This document shows positions 49,561 to 57,118 of a stretch of DNA of 64,000 bases, in pieces (the stretch's first letter is position 1; each line of letters opens with the position of its first letter). Below the pieces are notes generated by a model, which searched no databases, was not told the DNA's origin, and saw only the letters and a program-made list of their open reading frames with translations. Origin of the DNA: Pedobacter lusitanus (GTDB lineage Bacteria > Bacteroidota > Bacteroidia > Sphingobacteriales > Sphingobacteriaceae); assembly GCF_040026395.1 (NCBI RefSeq), contig NZ_CP157278.1, positions 1,550,001 to 1,614,000 on the forward strand, written 5' to 3'. The translations under genes and the position numbers were made by a program.

Positions 49561-50157
49561 TTAAAAATAATTATCCAGAGAAAAAAGAAGGGGTAAAAGA
49601 AGGTACAGATAATCGGCTGCATCAGCAAGCTTGCTCAGATCTCTCTTAGCTAAACTCATATGTTCTTTGATCGTTTCCTTACTCACTGAAAGCATATTGG
49701 CAGCCTCAGCATAAGTGAACCCATCAATTTTACACAATTCAAAAGTTTGCCTTCTTTTGGAAGGTATCCTGCCCATAATTTTACGAAGCAAAGCGAGATC
49801 CATTGCTGCAGTAATTGCCACATGCTGACTAGCCTCTTCCTGAGCAGAAAGGTAACGGCTGCGAAAAACACTCTTCATCTTCTGATCAGTTAGCATACGC
49901 TTTAACCAGGTAAAAGTCACGTTTTTTGTAATCGTAAAAAGATATGGTTTGATTTCCCTTTCAGGGTCAAGATTTTCACGTGCCTCCCATAGACGCAAAA
50001 AAACGTCACTGGTTAATTCATCAGCCAGTTCAGCAGAACGGGTATGCTGTAGACAGTAAGATCTTATATCTTTATAATACAGCCTGTAAATCTGGGTAAA
50101 AGCATATTCATTACCATTAATGAAATCCTGAATGATACCTTTTGTCAACACTGTCAT
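49561..50157 (-). CDS. fecI: FecI-like ECF sigma factor
   Basis: A 198-residue sigma-70 family ECF factor: region 2 (about 20-85, with AELADELTSDVFLRLWEARENL and KPYLFTITKNVTFTWLK) and region 4 (about 125-180, FELCKIDGFTYAEAANMLSVSKETIKEHMSLAK). Paired with FecR next door, it should activate the receptor operon when the ligand is bound. I chose the ATG at 50157; the frame opens three codons earlier with TTG at 50166, but the -7 element TAGATTTG lies at 50164-50171 and would overlap that start. The transcript is thus probably leaderless. Confidence 0.92.
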   Translation of the reverse strand: MTVLTKGIIQDFINGNEYAFTQIYRLYYKDIRSYCLQHTRSAELADELTSDVFLRLWEARENLDPEREIKPYLFTITKNVTFTWLKRMLTDQKMKSVFRSRYLSAQEEASQHVAITAAMDLALLRKIMGRIPSKRRQTFELCKIDGFTYAEAANMLSVSKETIKEHMSLAKRDLSKLADAADYLYLLLPLLFSLDNYF

Positions 50158-50163
50158 ACTGTA

Positions 50164-50171
50164 CAAATCTA
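50164..50171 (-). promoter_or_regulatory. -7 element TAGATTTG directly before fecI
   Basis: CAAATCTA on the plus strand is TAGATTTG on the minus strand, an exact TAnnTTTG match that ends six bases before the ATG at 50157. Confidence 0.5.
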
Positions 50172-50235
50172 AGTTTCAAAATGATGTAGTATATAAACCA
50201 CAGATTAATAAAATGTTAACTTAAATGAATATATA

Positions 50236-51606
50236 TTAATAAGGTCTTGTAATAGTCAGACTTGATTTCAAATCAACAGGAACCCGGGAATCATAGATTA
50301 CTCTAGGTTTTTCAGCAACCGATTCAACTTTCAACCGGCTTGTTGTCGTAACAGTACTTCTTTCCAGACAACTCTGAACTAGCGGATCTGCGGGATCACC
50401 AAAAGGCTTCAGCGGAAGCGAGGACAATTCATCAGCCAGCTGATCAGGCATCAGCCCATTACTATAATCCCCTTTACCAGCAGCATTAAATAGCTTAAAA
50501 ATCATTGGATAGATTTCCCATTTGGGTACAATCTGCGGATTCCTGTAATCTTTAATTACAAAACTGGCCATATCCTTTCCAAGAGTCTGCTGTCCGGATT
50601 GAATAACGGTTATATAAGGTCTGAGAGAATTGATCAGTAATTCTGCTGCCGATGCAGTATGAGTTCCTGTTAAAATAAAAACCCTGTTCAGCCCCAGACG
50701 ATAACCGGAAAGCTCTATGAAATCTGTACGCAAAGCTCCCTGGAGTCTCTGTATTTCTGTGCCGAAACTACTTTTTCTGGAACCTGCTTTCGAATTACCA
50801 CGGTATTCAACAAATAATGCTCCTGTGGTTGTATTAGATGCAATCATTGTCGCTAACGCAGCTGCAACTGGTACACTCCCCCCCGGATTATAGCGCATAT
50901 CCAGGATAAGTTCCTGCGCATGTTGTTCTTTGAAATAGGTAAAGGCCTTTTTTATTTGAGCCAGAGCAGCATCTTCAAAGGAATTCAAAAATAGATAGGC
51001 ATAGTTTTTTCCAGCAGATTGAAAAACCTTATAAGTATAAACCGGATCTTCAGAATTAGTTAATCTGGAAATTCTGACAACACCTGTCTTTCCTTCAATT
51101 TCCAGATCAGCACTTTGCTGTGCAATGCTGTTTGAAGTCAGGACTGCTATATTATCTGCAGTAGGTATTGTTCCATTAATTGTTTTAATCATATCTCCTC
51201 TGACAAGACCTTTACCAGCTGCTCTGGAATCTGGTACAACAAGACTAACCACAGTCTGTACCTTTCCACTTCCGGTTTGTAAAGTAATCCAGTCAAACCC
51301 TAATATATGCACTAGAGAAGGAGGATAACTTTCAGGAAAGTCGGGGTTTACCAGCGCAGAAAAACGATCTGATCCGTTTTTTATTCCTTTAAAAAAAGTT
51401 ACGGGATCAACTGCAAGACTGGGGTTTGCCGGCAAACTTGTATTCCAGTAATAATAAACTTTCATACTATCCAGTATCCAGGAGTTGATATTTTCCTGAC
51501 TACCGGCAGGATAATCTGGTTTATTTTCTGATTTTCTGCAACCATACAGAGAGAAAACCAAGAAATATAATAGCAGCGTTTTGATAAACAGAGAGCATGT
51601 TTTCAT
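50236..51606 (-). CDS. S41-family C-terminal-processing-like peptidase, lipoprotein
   Basis: A 456-residue lipoprotein (lipobox SLYGC, Cys at residue 23). An N-terminal helical domain is followed by a PDZ-like region (about 115-185, SRAAGKGLVRGDMIKTINGT) and an S41 catalytic core (about 198-400). The nucleophile is S319 in GTHTASAAELL and the likely Lys is K344 in TLGKDM; the substrate-binding DMRYNPGG is present. Such peptidases trim proteins at exposed C-termini. It is on the same strand upstream of fecI, 78 bases away, but fecI has its own promoter. Confidence 0.9.
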   Translation of the reverse strand: MKTCSLFIKTLLLYFLVFSLYGCRKSENKPDYPAGSQENINSWILDSMKVYYYWNTSLPANPSLAVDPVTFFKGIKNGSDRFSALVNPDFPESYPPSLVHILGFDWITLQTGSGKVQTVVSLVVPDSRAAGKGLVRGDMIKTINGTIPTADNIAVLTSNSIAQQSADLEIEGKTGVVRISRLTNSEDPVYTYKVFQSAGKNYAYLFLNSFEDAALAQIKKAFTYFKEQHAQELILDMRYNPGGSVPVAAALATMIASNTTTGALFVEYRGNSKAGSRKSSFGTEIQRLQGALRTDFIELSGYRLGLNRVFILTGTHTASAAELLINSLRPYITVIQSGQQTLGKDMASFVIKDYRNPQIVPKWEIYPMIFKLFNAAGKGDYSNGLMPDQLADELSSLPLKPFGDPADPLVQSCLERSTVTTTSRLKVESVAEKPRVIYDSRVPVDLKSSLTITRPY

Positions 51607-51766
51607 AAAAACGTTATCATCGGTGTGTGGTAAAAGTAACCGCTCTGTGTAAAGTTTATATTAAGATAAAAACATATAATCCTGCTAAAAGGCATTACTA
51701 CATCTCTTTAGCACATTATCATTATATTCGTCATATTTATTTAACAGCGTATTTTAAGCAGAAACA

Positions 51767-52639
51767 ATGAACAGATTTAGCACGATTAACATCAAAGTCG
51801 GAAAAACCAGTATTACAATCCTTTTTCTTTTATTTTTAAACACACAACTTTTTTCACAGCATCTTATTATCGGAACTTATAATCTGCGTAATGATAACCA
51901 GGGTGACATTGGAAATTTATGGGTACAGAGAGCACCGGTTGTAGCTAATCTATTACGTTTCCATCAATTTGATATATTCGGAATCCAGGAAGGATTTAAG
52001 AACCAGCTAGAGGATATCAATACTGCTTTACCAGAATATGCACATTATGGTAAAGGACGTGATGATGGAAAAGAAGGCGGCGAACATTCTTCTGTTTTCT
52101 TTAGAAAAGATAAATTCAAACTGATCAAAGCTGGTGACTTCTGGTTATCTGAGACACCTGATAAACCCGGACTGGGCTGGGATGCCACCTGCTGCAACAG
52201 AATTTGTACATGGGTCGAACTTCAGGATATAAAAAGCGGTCGCAGATTCTTCTATTTCAATGCTCATTTTGATCATCAGGGGAAAATTGCAAGGGTAGAA
52301 AGCAGTAAACTGATAGTCCGTAAAATGAAAGAGATAGCCGGGAATGAACCTGCTGTATTTACAGGTGACCTGAACGGTGGGCAAGATAGTGAATGGTACT
52401 TAACACTGGCTAAATCAGGTTACCTGAAAGACACTTATAATCAGGTTGCCCATCCTTATGTAAACAATCCTTCTTTTAATGAATTTGGTAAACACCTGGA
52501 AGGAACTGAAATTATAGATCATGTTTTCGTAACCAAAGATTTTAAAGCAGACAGATGGGGTATTTTAACAGATTCCTATCATGGTAAGTACCCATCTGAT
52601 CACTTCCCGGTTTTGGTGGAAGTAACTATTAAAAAGTAG
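51767..52639 (+). CDS. exported endonuclease/exonuclease/phosphatase (EEP) family phosphodiesterase
   Basis: A 290-residue metal-dependent hydrolase with a signal peptide (cleavage near LFSQ). The EEP active site is complete: IGTYNLRNDN, GIQEGFKNQLEDI (metal-binding Glu), FNAHFDHQG, FTGDLNGGQDSEWY and the end motif PSDHFPVLVEV with the catalytic His. Members cleave phosphodiester bonds in nucleic acids, phosphoinositides or sphingomyelin. Its neighbour ten bases downstream is a phospholipase C, so a lipid head-group substrate is likely but inferred. Confidence 0.9.
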   Translation: MNRFSTINIKVGKTSITILFLLFLNTQLFSQHLIIGTYNLRNDNQGDIGNLWVQRAPVVANLLRFHQFDIFGIQEGFKNQLEDINTALPEYAHYGKGRDDGKEGGEHSSVFFRKDKFKLIKAGDFWLSETPDKPGLGWDATCCNRICTWVELQDIKSGRRFFYFNAHFDHQGKIARVESSKLIVRKMKEIAGNEPAVFTGDLNGGQDSEWYLTLAKSGYLKDTYNQVAHPYVNNPSFNEFGKHLEGTEIIDHVFVTKDFKADRWGILTDSYHGKYPSDHFPVLVEVTIKK

Positions 52640-52649
52640 TATTTTGTGT

Positions 52650-55163
52650 ATGGATTCACGTAGAGACTTTATTAAAAAAGCAGCACTCCTTTCCGGAGGT
52701 GCTGCTATAATCAATACATTACCGCCTGTAATTCAACGGGCACTGGCAATTGACCCTGCTGCCGGCAGTACTTTTTACGATGCTGAACATGTCGTTTTCT
52801 TAATGCAGGAAAACCGCTCTTTTGATCATGAATTCGGTATGCTGCAAGGTGTGAGAGGTTTTAATGATCCAAGGGCAATTGATCTGCCCAATAAAAATAA
52901 AGTCTGGCTCCAATCTAACAGGAATGGTGATACCTATGCTCCTTTTCATTTGAGTATAAAAGATACCAAGGTTGCCTGGATGGGCTATTTACCGCATAAC
53001 TGGACTGATCAGACAGATGCCAGAAACGACGGAAAATATGACCAATGGCTTAATGTAAAAGAGTCTCCAAATACCACCTATGCACATATGCCTCTTACTA
53101 TTGGATATTGTAAACGGGAAGATTTTCCTTTCTATTATTCATTGGCAGATGCCTTTACAGTGTGCGACCAGAATTTTTGTTCGGCCATTGCCGGCACACA
53201 TCCCAACCGTTACTACTGGATGACAGGAACAGTTCGTGAAAAGAACAGTGCAGAAGGAATGGCACATTTGTGGAATATCAGTAATTACGACAAGCCCACT
53301 TTAAACTGGAAAACATATCCGGAGCGTTTAGAAGAAAATAATGTTTCCTGGAAAATATACCAGAACGAACTGACACTGGGTTTTGGCCTTAATGGCGAGT
53401 CAAATGCCTGGTTAAGTAATTTTGGCACTAATGTGATGGAATATTTCGAGCAGTATAACGTCCGCTATCATCCAGGCGCAATCGCTAATCTGAAAGAGAA
53501 GAAAGAAGCTCTACTCGCACAAATTGCAGTAGCAGATCAAAAAAATCTGTCCCTGGAAGAGCAGAAAAAATTTGAAGCACTCAAAAGATTGCTCAGCAAA
53601 ATTGAAAAAGAAGAGCAGGAATATACACTGGCTAATTATGAAGCACTGTCAGAAAAATCCAGAAACATGAGTGCCAGAGCCTTTGGAATTAATTCCGGCG
53701 ATCCCGACTTCCATACACTGAATGCTTTAAAATATAATGAGAATGGAACGGCTAGGGAGCTGAATATCCCAAAAGGTGACATTCTGGATCAGTTCAGAAA
53801 AGATACAGATAATGACGCCCTTCCAACCGTTTCCTGGTTAATGACTCCTGCAAATTTTTCAGACCACCCGGGTGTACCCTGGTTCGGTTCGTGGTTTGTA
53901 AGCGAAGTAATCGGAATTCTGACCAAAAACCCGGAAATATGGAAAAAGACAATTTTCATTCTTACTTATGATGAAAACGATGGTTACTTTGATCATATCC
54001 CACCTTATGTACCTCCACATCCTTACAAAGAACATTCTGGTAAAGTTTCAGCAAACATAGACCCTAAACTCGATTTTGCTACAAAGGATTACCAGACAAA
54101 TCCATCCATGAAAGAGGATCGTATCAGAGAAAGTCAGATTGGATTAGGCTATCGTGTACCGATGGTAATTGTTTCGCCATGGACGAGGGGTGGCTATGTT
54201 TGTTCTGAGGTATTTGATCATACCTCTTCACTTCAGTTTCTGGAAACCTTCCTGGAGAAGAAACTGAATAAAAAGATAACAGAAGAAAACATTACTCCAT
54301 GGAGAAGAACTGTTTGTGGTGATCTGACTTCAGCTTTCAGACCTTATAACGGAGAAAAGATTGAACAACCGCAACTTTTGGAAAAGACAGATTTTATTGA
54401 AAAAATATACTCTTCAAAATTCAGGGAATTACCTGATAACTATAAAAAACTAACTGCAGAGGAGATCTCCCTGATTAATAAAAATCCTGCTGCATCTGCT
54501 TATTTCCCTAAACAGGAAAAAGGTGTTCGTCCGGCATGCCCGTTACCTTATGAGCTATATGTTAATGGCTCCCGGCAACAGAATAGTTTTAGCATCAGCT
54601 TTAGTGCTTCTGATCAATCTTTTGGCAAGAAATCTGCAGGTTCTCCTTTTACAGTATATGCCATGAATCCCTATCAGCAGGAAGTATTACGCAGCTGGGA
54701 TTATACTGTAGCTGCTGGTGACACTTTACAGGACGAATGGTTATTAAATAATTTTCCGGAAGGAAAATATCATTTGAGAGTATATGGCCCAAATGGTTTC
54801 TTCAGAGAGTTTTCAGGCGACGACAAAAACCCGTTATTAACAGTATCCTGTAGTTATGAAAAAGACAAATTATCCCCTCTGAAGTTAAGCGGAAATATTA
54901 TAGTAACCATCAGCAATCATGGAAAACAAACACAGGATGTAGAAATCAGAGATATCAGTTATAAAACCGGAAATAAAATTTTGAAAGTTAAGGCAAATAG
55001 CAAAGCAAGTCTTATATTGGATCTGACAAAAAGCTATAACTGGTATGATTTCAGTATTGTCATTGCTGGTAACACTCTTTTTATGGAAAGGTTTGCAGGC
55101 AAAGTAGAAAATGGAACAATCACTAAAACGGATCCTTTAATGGGTAATGTAATAAACGGATAA
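52650..55163 (+). CDS. phosphocholine-specific phospholipase C, Tat-exported
   Basis: An 837-residue enzyme with a Tat-type N-terminus (SRRDFIKKAALLSGGAAI). The phosphoesterase domain (about 40-600) begins with VVFLMQENRSFDHEFG and includes GTHPNRYYWMTG, LTYDENDGYFDH and VSPWTRGGYV metal-site blocks. Two C-terminal beta-sandwich domains (about 640-837, PLPYELYVNGSRQ onward) match the DUF756 modules of bacterial phospholipase C. It releases phosphocholine from phosphatidylcholine or sphingomyelin outside the cytoplasm. The ATG at 52650 is chosen; the frame opens two codons earlier. It lies ten bases after the EEP gene and one base before the Dabb gene, so the three form an operon. Confidence 0.93.
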   Translation: MDSRRDFIKKAALLSGGAAIINTLPPVIQRALAIDPAAGSTFYDAEHVVFLMQENRSFDHEFGMLQGVRGFNDPRAIDLPNKNKVWLQSNRNGDTYAPFHLSIKDTKVAWMGYLPHNWTDQTDARNDGKYDQWLNVKESPNTTYAHMPLTIGYCKREDFPFYYSLADAFTVCDQNFCSAIAGTHPNRYYWMTGTVREKNSAEGMAHLWNISNYDKPTLNWKTYPERLEENNVSWKIYQNELTLGFGLNGESNAWLSNFGTNVMEYFEQYNVRYHPGAIANLKEKKEALLAQIAVADQKNLSLEEQKKFEALKRLLSKIEKEEQEYTLANYEALSEKSRNMSARAFGINSGDPDFHTLNALKYNENGTARELNIPKGDILDQFRKDTDNDALPTVSWLMTPANFSDHPGVPWFGSWFVSEVIGILTKNPEIWKKTIFILTYDENDGYFDHIPPYVPPHPYKEHSGKVSANIDPKLDFATKDYQTNPSMKEDRIRESQIGLGYRVPMVIVSPWTRGGYVCSEVFDHTSSLQFLETFLEKKLNKKITEENITPWRRTVCGDLTSAFRPYNGEKIEQPQLLEKTDFIEKIYSSKFRELPDNYKKLTAEEISLINKNPAASAYFPKQEKGVRPACPLPYELYVNGSRQQNSFSISFSASDQSFGKKSAGSPFTVYAMNPYQQEVLRSWDYTVAAGDTLQDEWLLNNFPEGKYHLRVYGPNGFFREFSGDDKNPLLTVSCSYEKDKLSPLKLSGNIIVTISNHGKQTQDVEIRDISYKTGNKILKVKANSKASLILDLTKSYNWYDFSIVIAGNTLFMERFAGKVENGTITKTDPLMGNVING

Positions 55164-55164
55164 G

Positions 55165-55581
55165 ATGAACAAATCAAACAGAAGAAAATTTATTGCAACA
55201 GCTACAGTTCTGGCTGCTGGAACTGCCGTTACAGATATACCTTCAATTGCAGCAGAAAAGAAAGCAGAAGATTTCCCGGTAGTGCATCATGTTTTCTTCT
55301 GGTTGAAGAACCCCTCTTCAAAGAAAGATCTTGATCAGCTGGTTGCCGGCGTGAAGACATTATCAGCCATAGAAACAGTACATAACCTTAGAGTAGGCGT
55401 CGTAGCCAGCACAGAAAAACGTGATGTAGTGGACAATAGCTGGGCTGTCTCCGAACTGATTTTCTTTAAAGATCTTGCCGGACAATCTGTTTATCAAACT
55501 CACCCCATACATCTGGAATTCATTAAAAACTGTGGCCATTTATGGGAAAAAGTAATAGTTTATGATGCTGTCAACGTCTGA
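55165..55581 (+). CDS. Dabb-family (stress-responsive A/B barrel) protein, Tat-type signal
   Basis: A 138-residue protein with a twin-arginine-like N-terminus (NRRKFIATATVLAAGTAV) and one Dabb domain (about 38-135, VVHHVFFWLKNPSSKKDLDQL to HLEFIKNCGHLWEKVIVYD). Dabb domains form dimeric alpha-beta barrels; most exported members have no known function. Its start is adjacent to the phospholipase stop, so it belongs to the same operon. Confidence 0.88.
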   Translation: MNKSNRRKFIATATVLAAGTAVTDIPSIAAEKKAEDFPVVHHVFFWLKNPSSKKDLDQLVAGVKTLSAIETVHNLRVGVVASTEKRDVVDNSWAVSELIFFKDLAGQSVYQTHPIHLEFIKNCGHLWEKVIVYDAVNV

Positions 55582-55597
55582 GAATTAATCAGACAAT

Positions 55598-56212
55598 TTA
55601 TTTATAATTTATTCTGTAAGAACATCTTCTGTCTCCGGAAACAATGTGATCTAAGCGGTTAACATCTACATTTTCTCCCAGTACAAATCTGAATACATTG
55701 AGTTCACCAGAACAAAATCCCTGACAAGAGGTTGCCGCAGCACAAATTGGACAGTGATTCTCAACAAATAAATATCCATCGTCATCTTTACTATACTCTG
55801 CCATATATCCTTCCAGGCTTCTGATTTCTGTTAATTTAGCAACCCTTCCTTCCAGATCGTTGATAGAACTTAATTCATTCATATATCTATCCTTTCCTGA
55901 CTGCTCTCCTACATCCATAATAGCCTGTAATGCATTATCTCCCAACGTACTCCTGATCATACTGATTAGTTTTACCGTAAGTTCTGCATGCGTATCCGGA
56001 AATTTAGAGTTGCCTGATGCAGTTAAACTAAATAACTGTTTAGGCCTCCCTACACCACTGGATTCATTTTCTGATTGAATCAACCCTTCATCTGTATATT
56101 TCAGTAACTGTAACCTCGCTCCCTCTTTGGTCATGCCCAGCTCCTGAGCAATTGCTGAAGCTGTTAATGCACCACGGGTTTTAAGTAACATTAGAAATCT
56201 GTTTGTCATCAT
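55598..56212 (-). CDS. SufR-like Fe-S-sensing HTH regulator
   Basis: A 204-residue regulator: winged helix (about 1-70, ASAIAQELGMTKEGARLQLLKYTDEGL) and a C-terminal sensor region with a conserved Cys set CPICAAATSCQGFC and a final Cys in GDRRCSYRI (Cys positions about 153, 156, 162, 166 and 199), the pattern of SufR/DeoR-like Fe-S regulators. SufR loses DNA binding when its cluster is lost. It is divergent from the DUF2480/RND operon and preceded by a 12-8-12 perfect palindrome. Start is Met 1 or Met 2. The target and signal are inferred. Confidence 0.8.
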   Translation of the reverse strand: MMTNRFLMLLKTRGALTASAIAQELGMTKEGARLQLLKYTDEGLIQSENESSGVGRPKQLFSLTASGNSKFPDTHAELTVKLISMIRSTLGDNALQAIMDVGEQSGKDRYMNELSSINDLEGRVAKLTEIRSLEGYMAEYSKDDDGYLFVENHCPICAAATSCQGFCSGELNVFRFVLGENVDVNRLDHIVSGDRRCSYRINYK

Positions 56213-56215
56213 AAA

Positions 56216-56247
56216 TTAATAAAACAAGTGTTTAGTTGTTTTATTAA
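56216..56247. promoter_or_regulatory. 12-8-12 perfect inverted repeat, candidate operator of the SufR-like regulator
   Basis: TTAATAAAACAA (56216-56227) and TTGTTTTATTAA (56236-56247) are exact reverse complements. The left arm is four bases from the start codon, the right arm abuts the minus-strand -7 element and contains the plus-strand -33 TTG. One bound dimer could block both promoters. Confidence 0.7.
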
Positions 56248-56264
56248 CAAAAGTACTAACTTTG
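56236..56264 (+). promoter_or_regulatory. promoter TTG-N18-TAACTTTG toward DUF2480 and the RND operon
   Basis: TTG (56236-56238), an 18-base spacer and TAACTTTG (56257-56264). It is the only consensus promoter before the DUF2480/RND operon. The -33 box lies within the operator's right arm. Confidence 0.55.
56248..56255 (-). promoter_or_regulatory. -7 element TACTTTTG of the SufR-like regulator
   Basis: CAAAAGTA on the plus strand gives TACTTTTG on the minus strand, directly beside the palindrome at 56216-56247. Confidence 0.5.
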
Positions 56265-56502
56265 CTGAACTTATCAGGGATATTCTGATCATTATTATAA
56301 ATTTTTAATGTAAAACTGGTCTATTTATTCATATTATTAAATAATAGCTATGCTTTTAAAATTACAACAAAACATGCCCCTTCTGGAAAAACACACAGTC
56401 TTTGTAGTTCCATATTGGAATGTACTGCGAAAGACCTTATAATCATTGCATCCAGGCAATTGATTTTTCTTAAAAACCTTCTGTAAAGAATAAAAAACGA
56501 AG

Positions 56503-56523
56503 AAATAAGCCTGCTTATTTTTT
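56503..56523 (+). terminator. attenuator-like hairpin just before DUF2480
   Basis: AAATAAGC pairs with GCTTATTT (8 bp, 2-base gap) followed by TTT, ending 13 bases before the DUF2480 ATG. It is short, so it may only partially stop transcription. Confidence 0.35.
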
Positions 56524-56535
56524 AATCCCTTAAAC

Positions 56536-57108
56536 ATGAATTATGCGGACCGGGATTTCTATGTCCAAAATAAAACGAATCTGCCAAACAAAAAAGAAAT
56601 GGAAGAAATCATTAATAAAGTAGATCTGAGCGGTATTGTCACTCTCGATCTGATTAATTATAAGCCCTTAAAAAATGAATACATCGCCTTTGACCTTGTA
56701 CCATATTTATTCAAGGGTTATCTGTTAAAAGAAAAAGTTTTCCGGGTAGACATGATCCAGATTGACTGGAGCCGGTTTACGGCTAAAGAAGTTATTCTTT
56801 ACTGCTCAAATGACGCCATAGTTCCCTACTGGGCCTATGTATTTATTACCTCTCTGCTTAAGCCATATACCGAAAGAATCAGCTATGCTGATCTGCAGGA
56901 TCATGAAGAAAAGATCTGGATGGAAAGGATCAAAAGAATTGATTACAAAGTATTTAATGATAAAAAAGTAGTACTCAAAGCAAGTACGATAATTCCTCCT
57001 CAATTGTATGTATGCGCCTCTGGCTATCTGATGGACCATGTTCAAAGCCTGATGTGGGGTGAAGCGGGATCACCAATCATGATTTACAAAAAGAAAAAAA
57101 ACTTATAA
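56536..57108 (+). CDS. DUF2480 family protein
   Basis: A 190-residue cytoplasmic protein of DUF2480, a conserved Bacteroidota family without assigned function. Recognisable blocks are IVTLDLINYKPLKNEYIAFDLVPYLFKGYLLKEKVFR, CSNDAIVPYWAYVFITSLL and the C-terminal VCASGYLMDHVQSLMWGEAGSP. From memory, members are often found near Fe-S assembly genes, which would fit the SufR-like regulator next door; this needs checking. The RND adaptor gene follows ten bases later, so this gene leads the efflux operon, an unusual position for the family. Confidence 0.85.
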   Translation: MNYADRDFYVQNKTNLPNKKEMEEIINKVDLSGIVTLDLINYKPLKNEYIAFDLVPYLFKGYLLKEKVFRVDMIQIDWSRFTAKEVILYCSNDAIVPYWAYVFITSLLKPYTERISYADLQDHEEKIWMERIKRIDYKVFNDKKVVLKASTIIPPQLYVCASGYLMDHVQSLMWGEAGSPIMIYKKKKNL

Positions 57109-57118
57109 AACTCCAACA

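Larger units (their letters stand above)
56213..56535. other. divergent regulatory region and long leader before DUF2480
   Basis: 323 bp. The first 52 bp hold the operator and both promoters. The rest (56272-56535) would be a leader of about 260 nt in the DUF2480 mRNA, with a 30-codon ORF at 56350-56442 and a terminator-like hairpin at 56503-56523. Confidence 0.5.

Noticed and set aside
56337..56537. 66-codon minus-strand ORF opposite the DUF2480 leader
   Set aside because: It lies antisense to the leader and overlaps the DUF2480 start; no family features.
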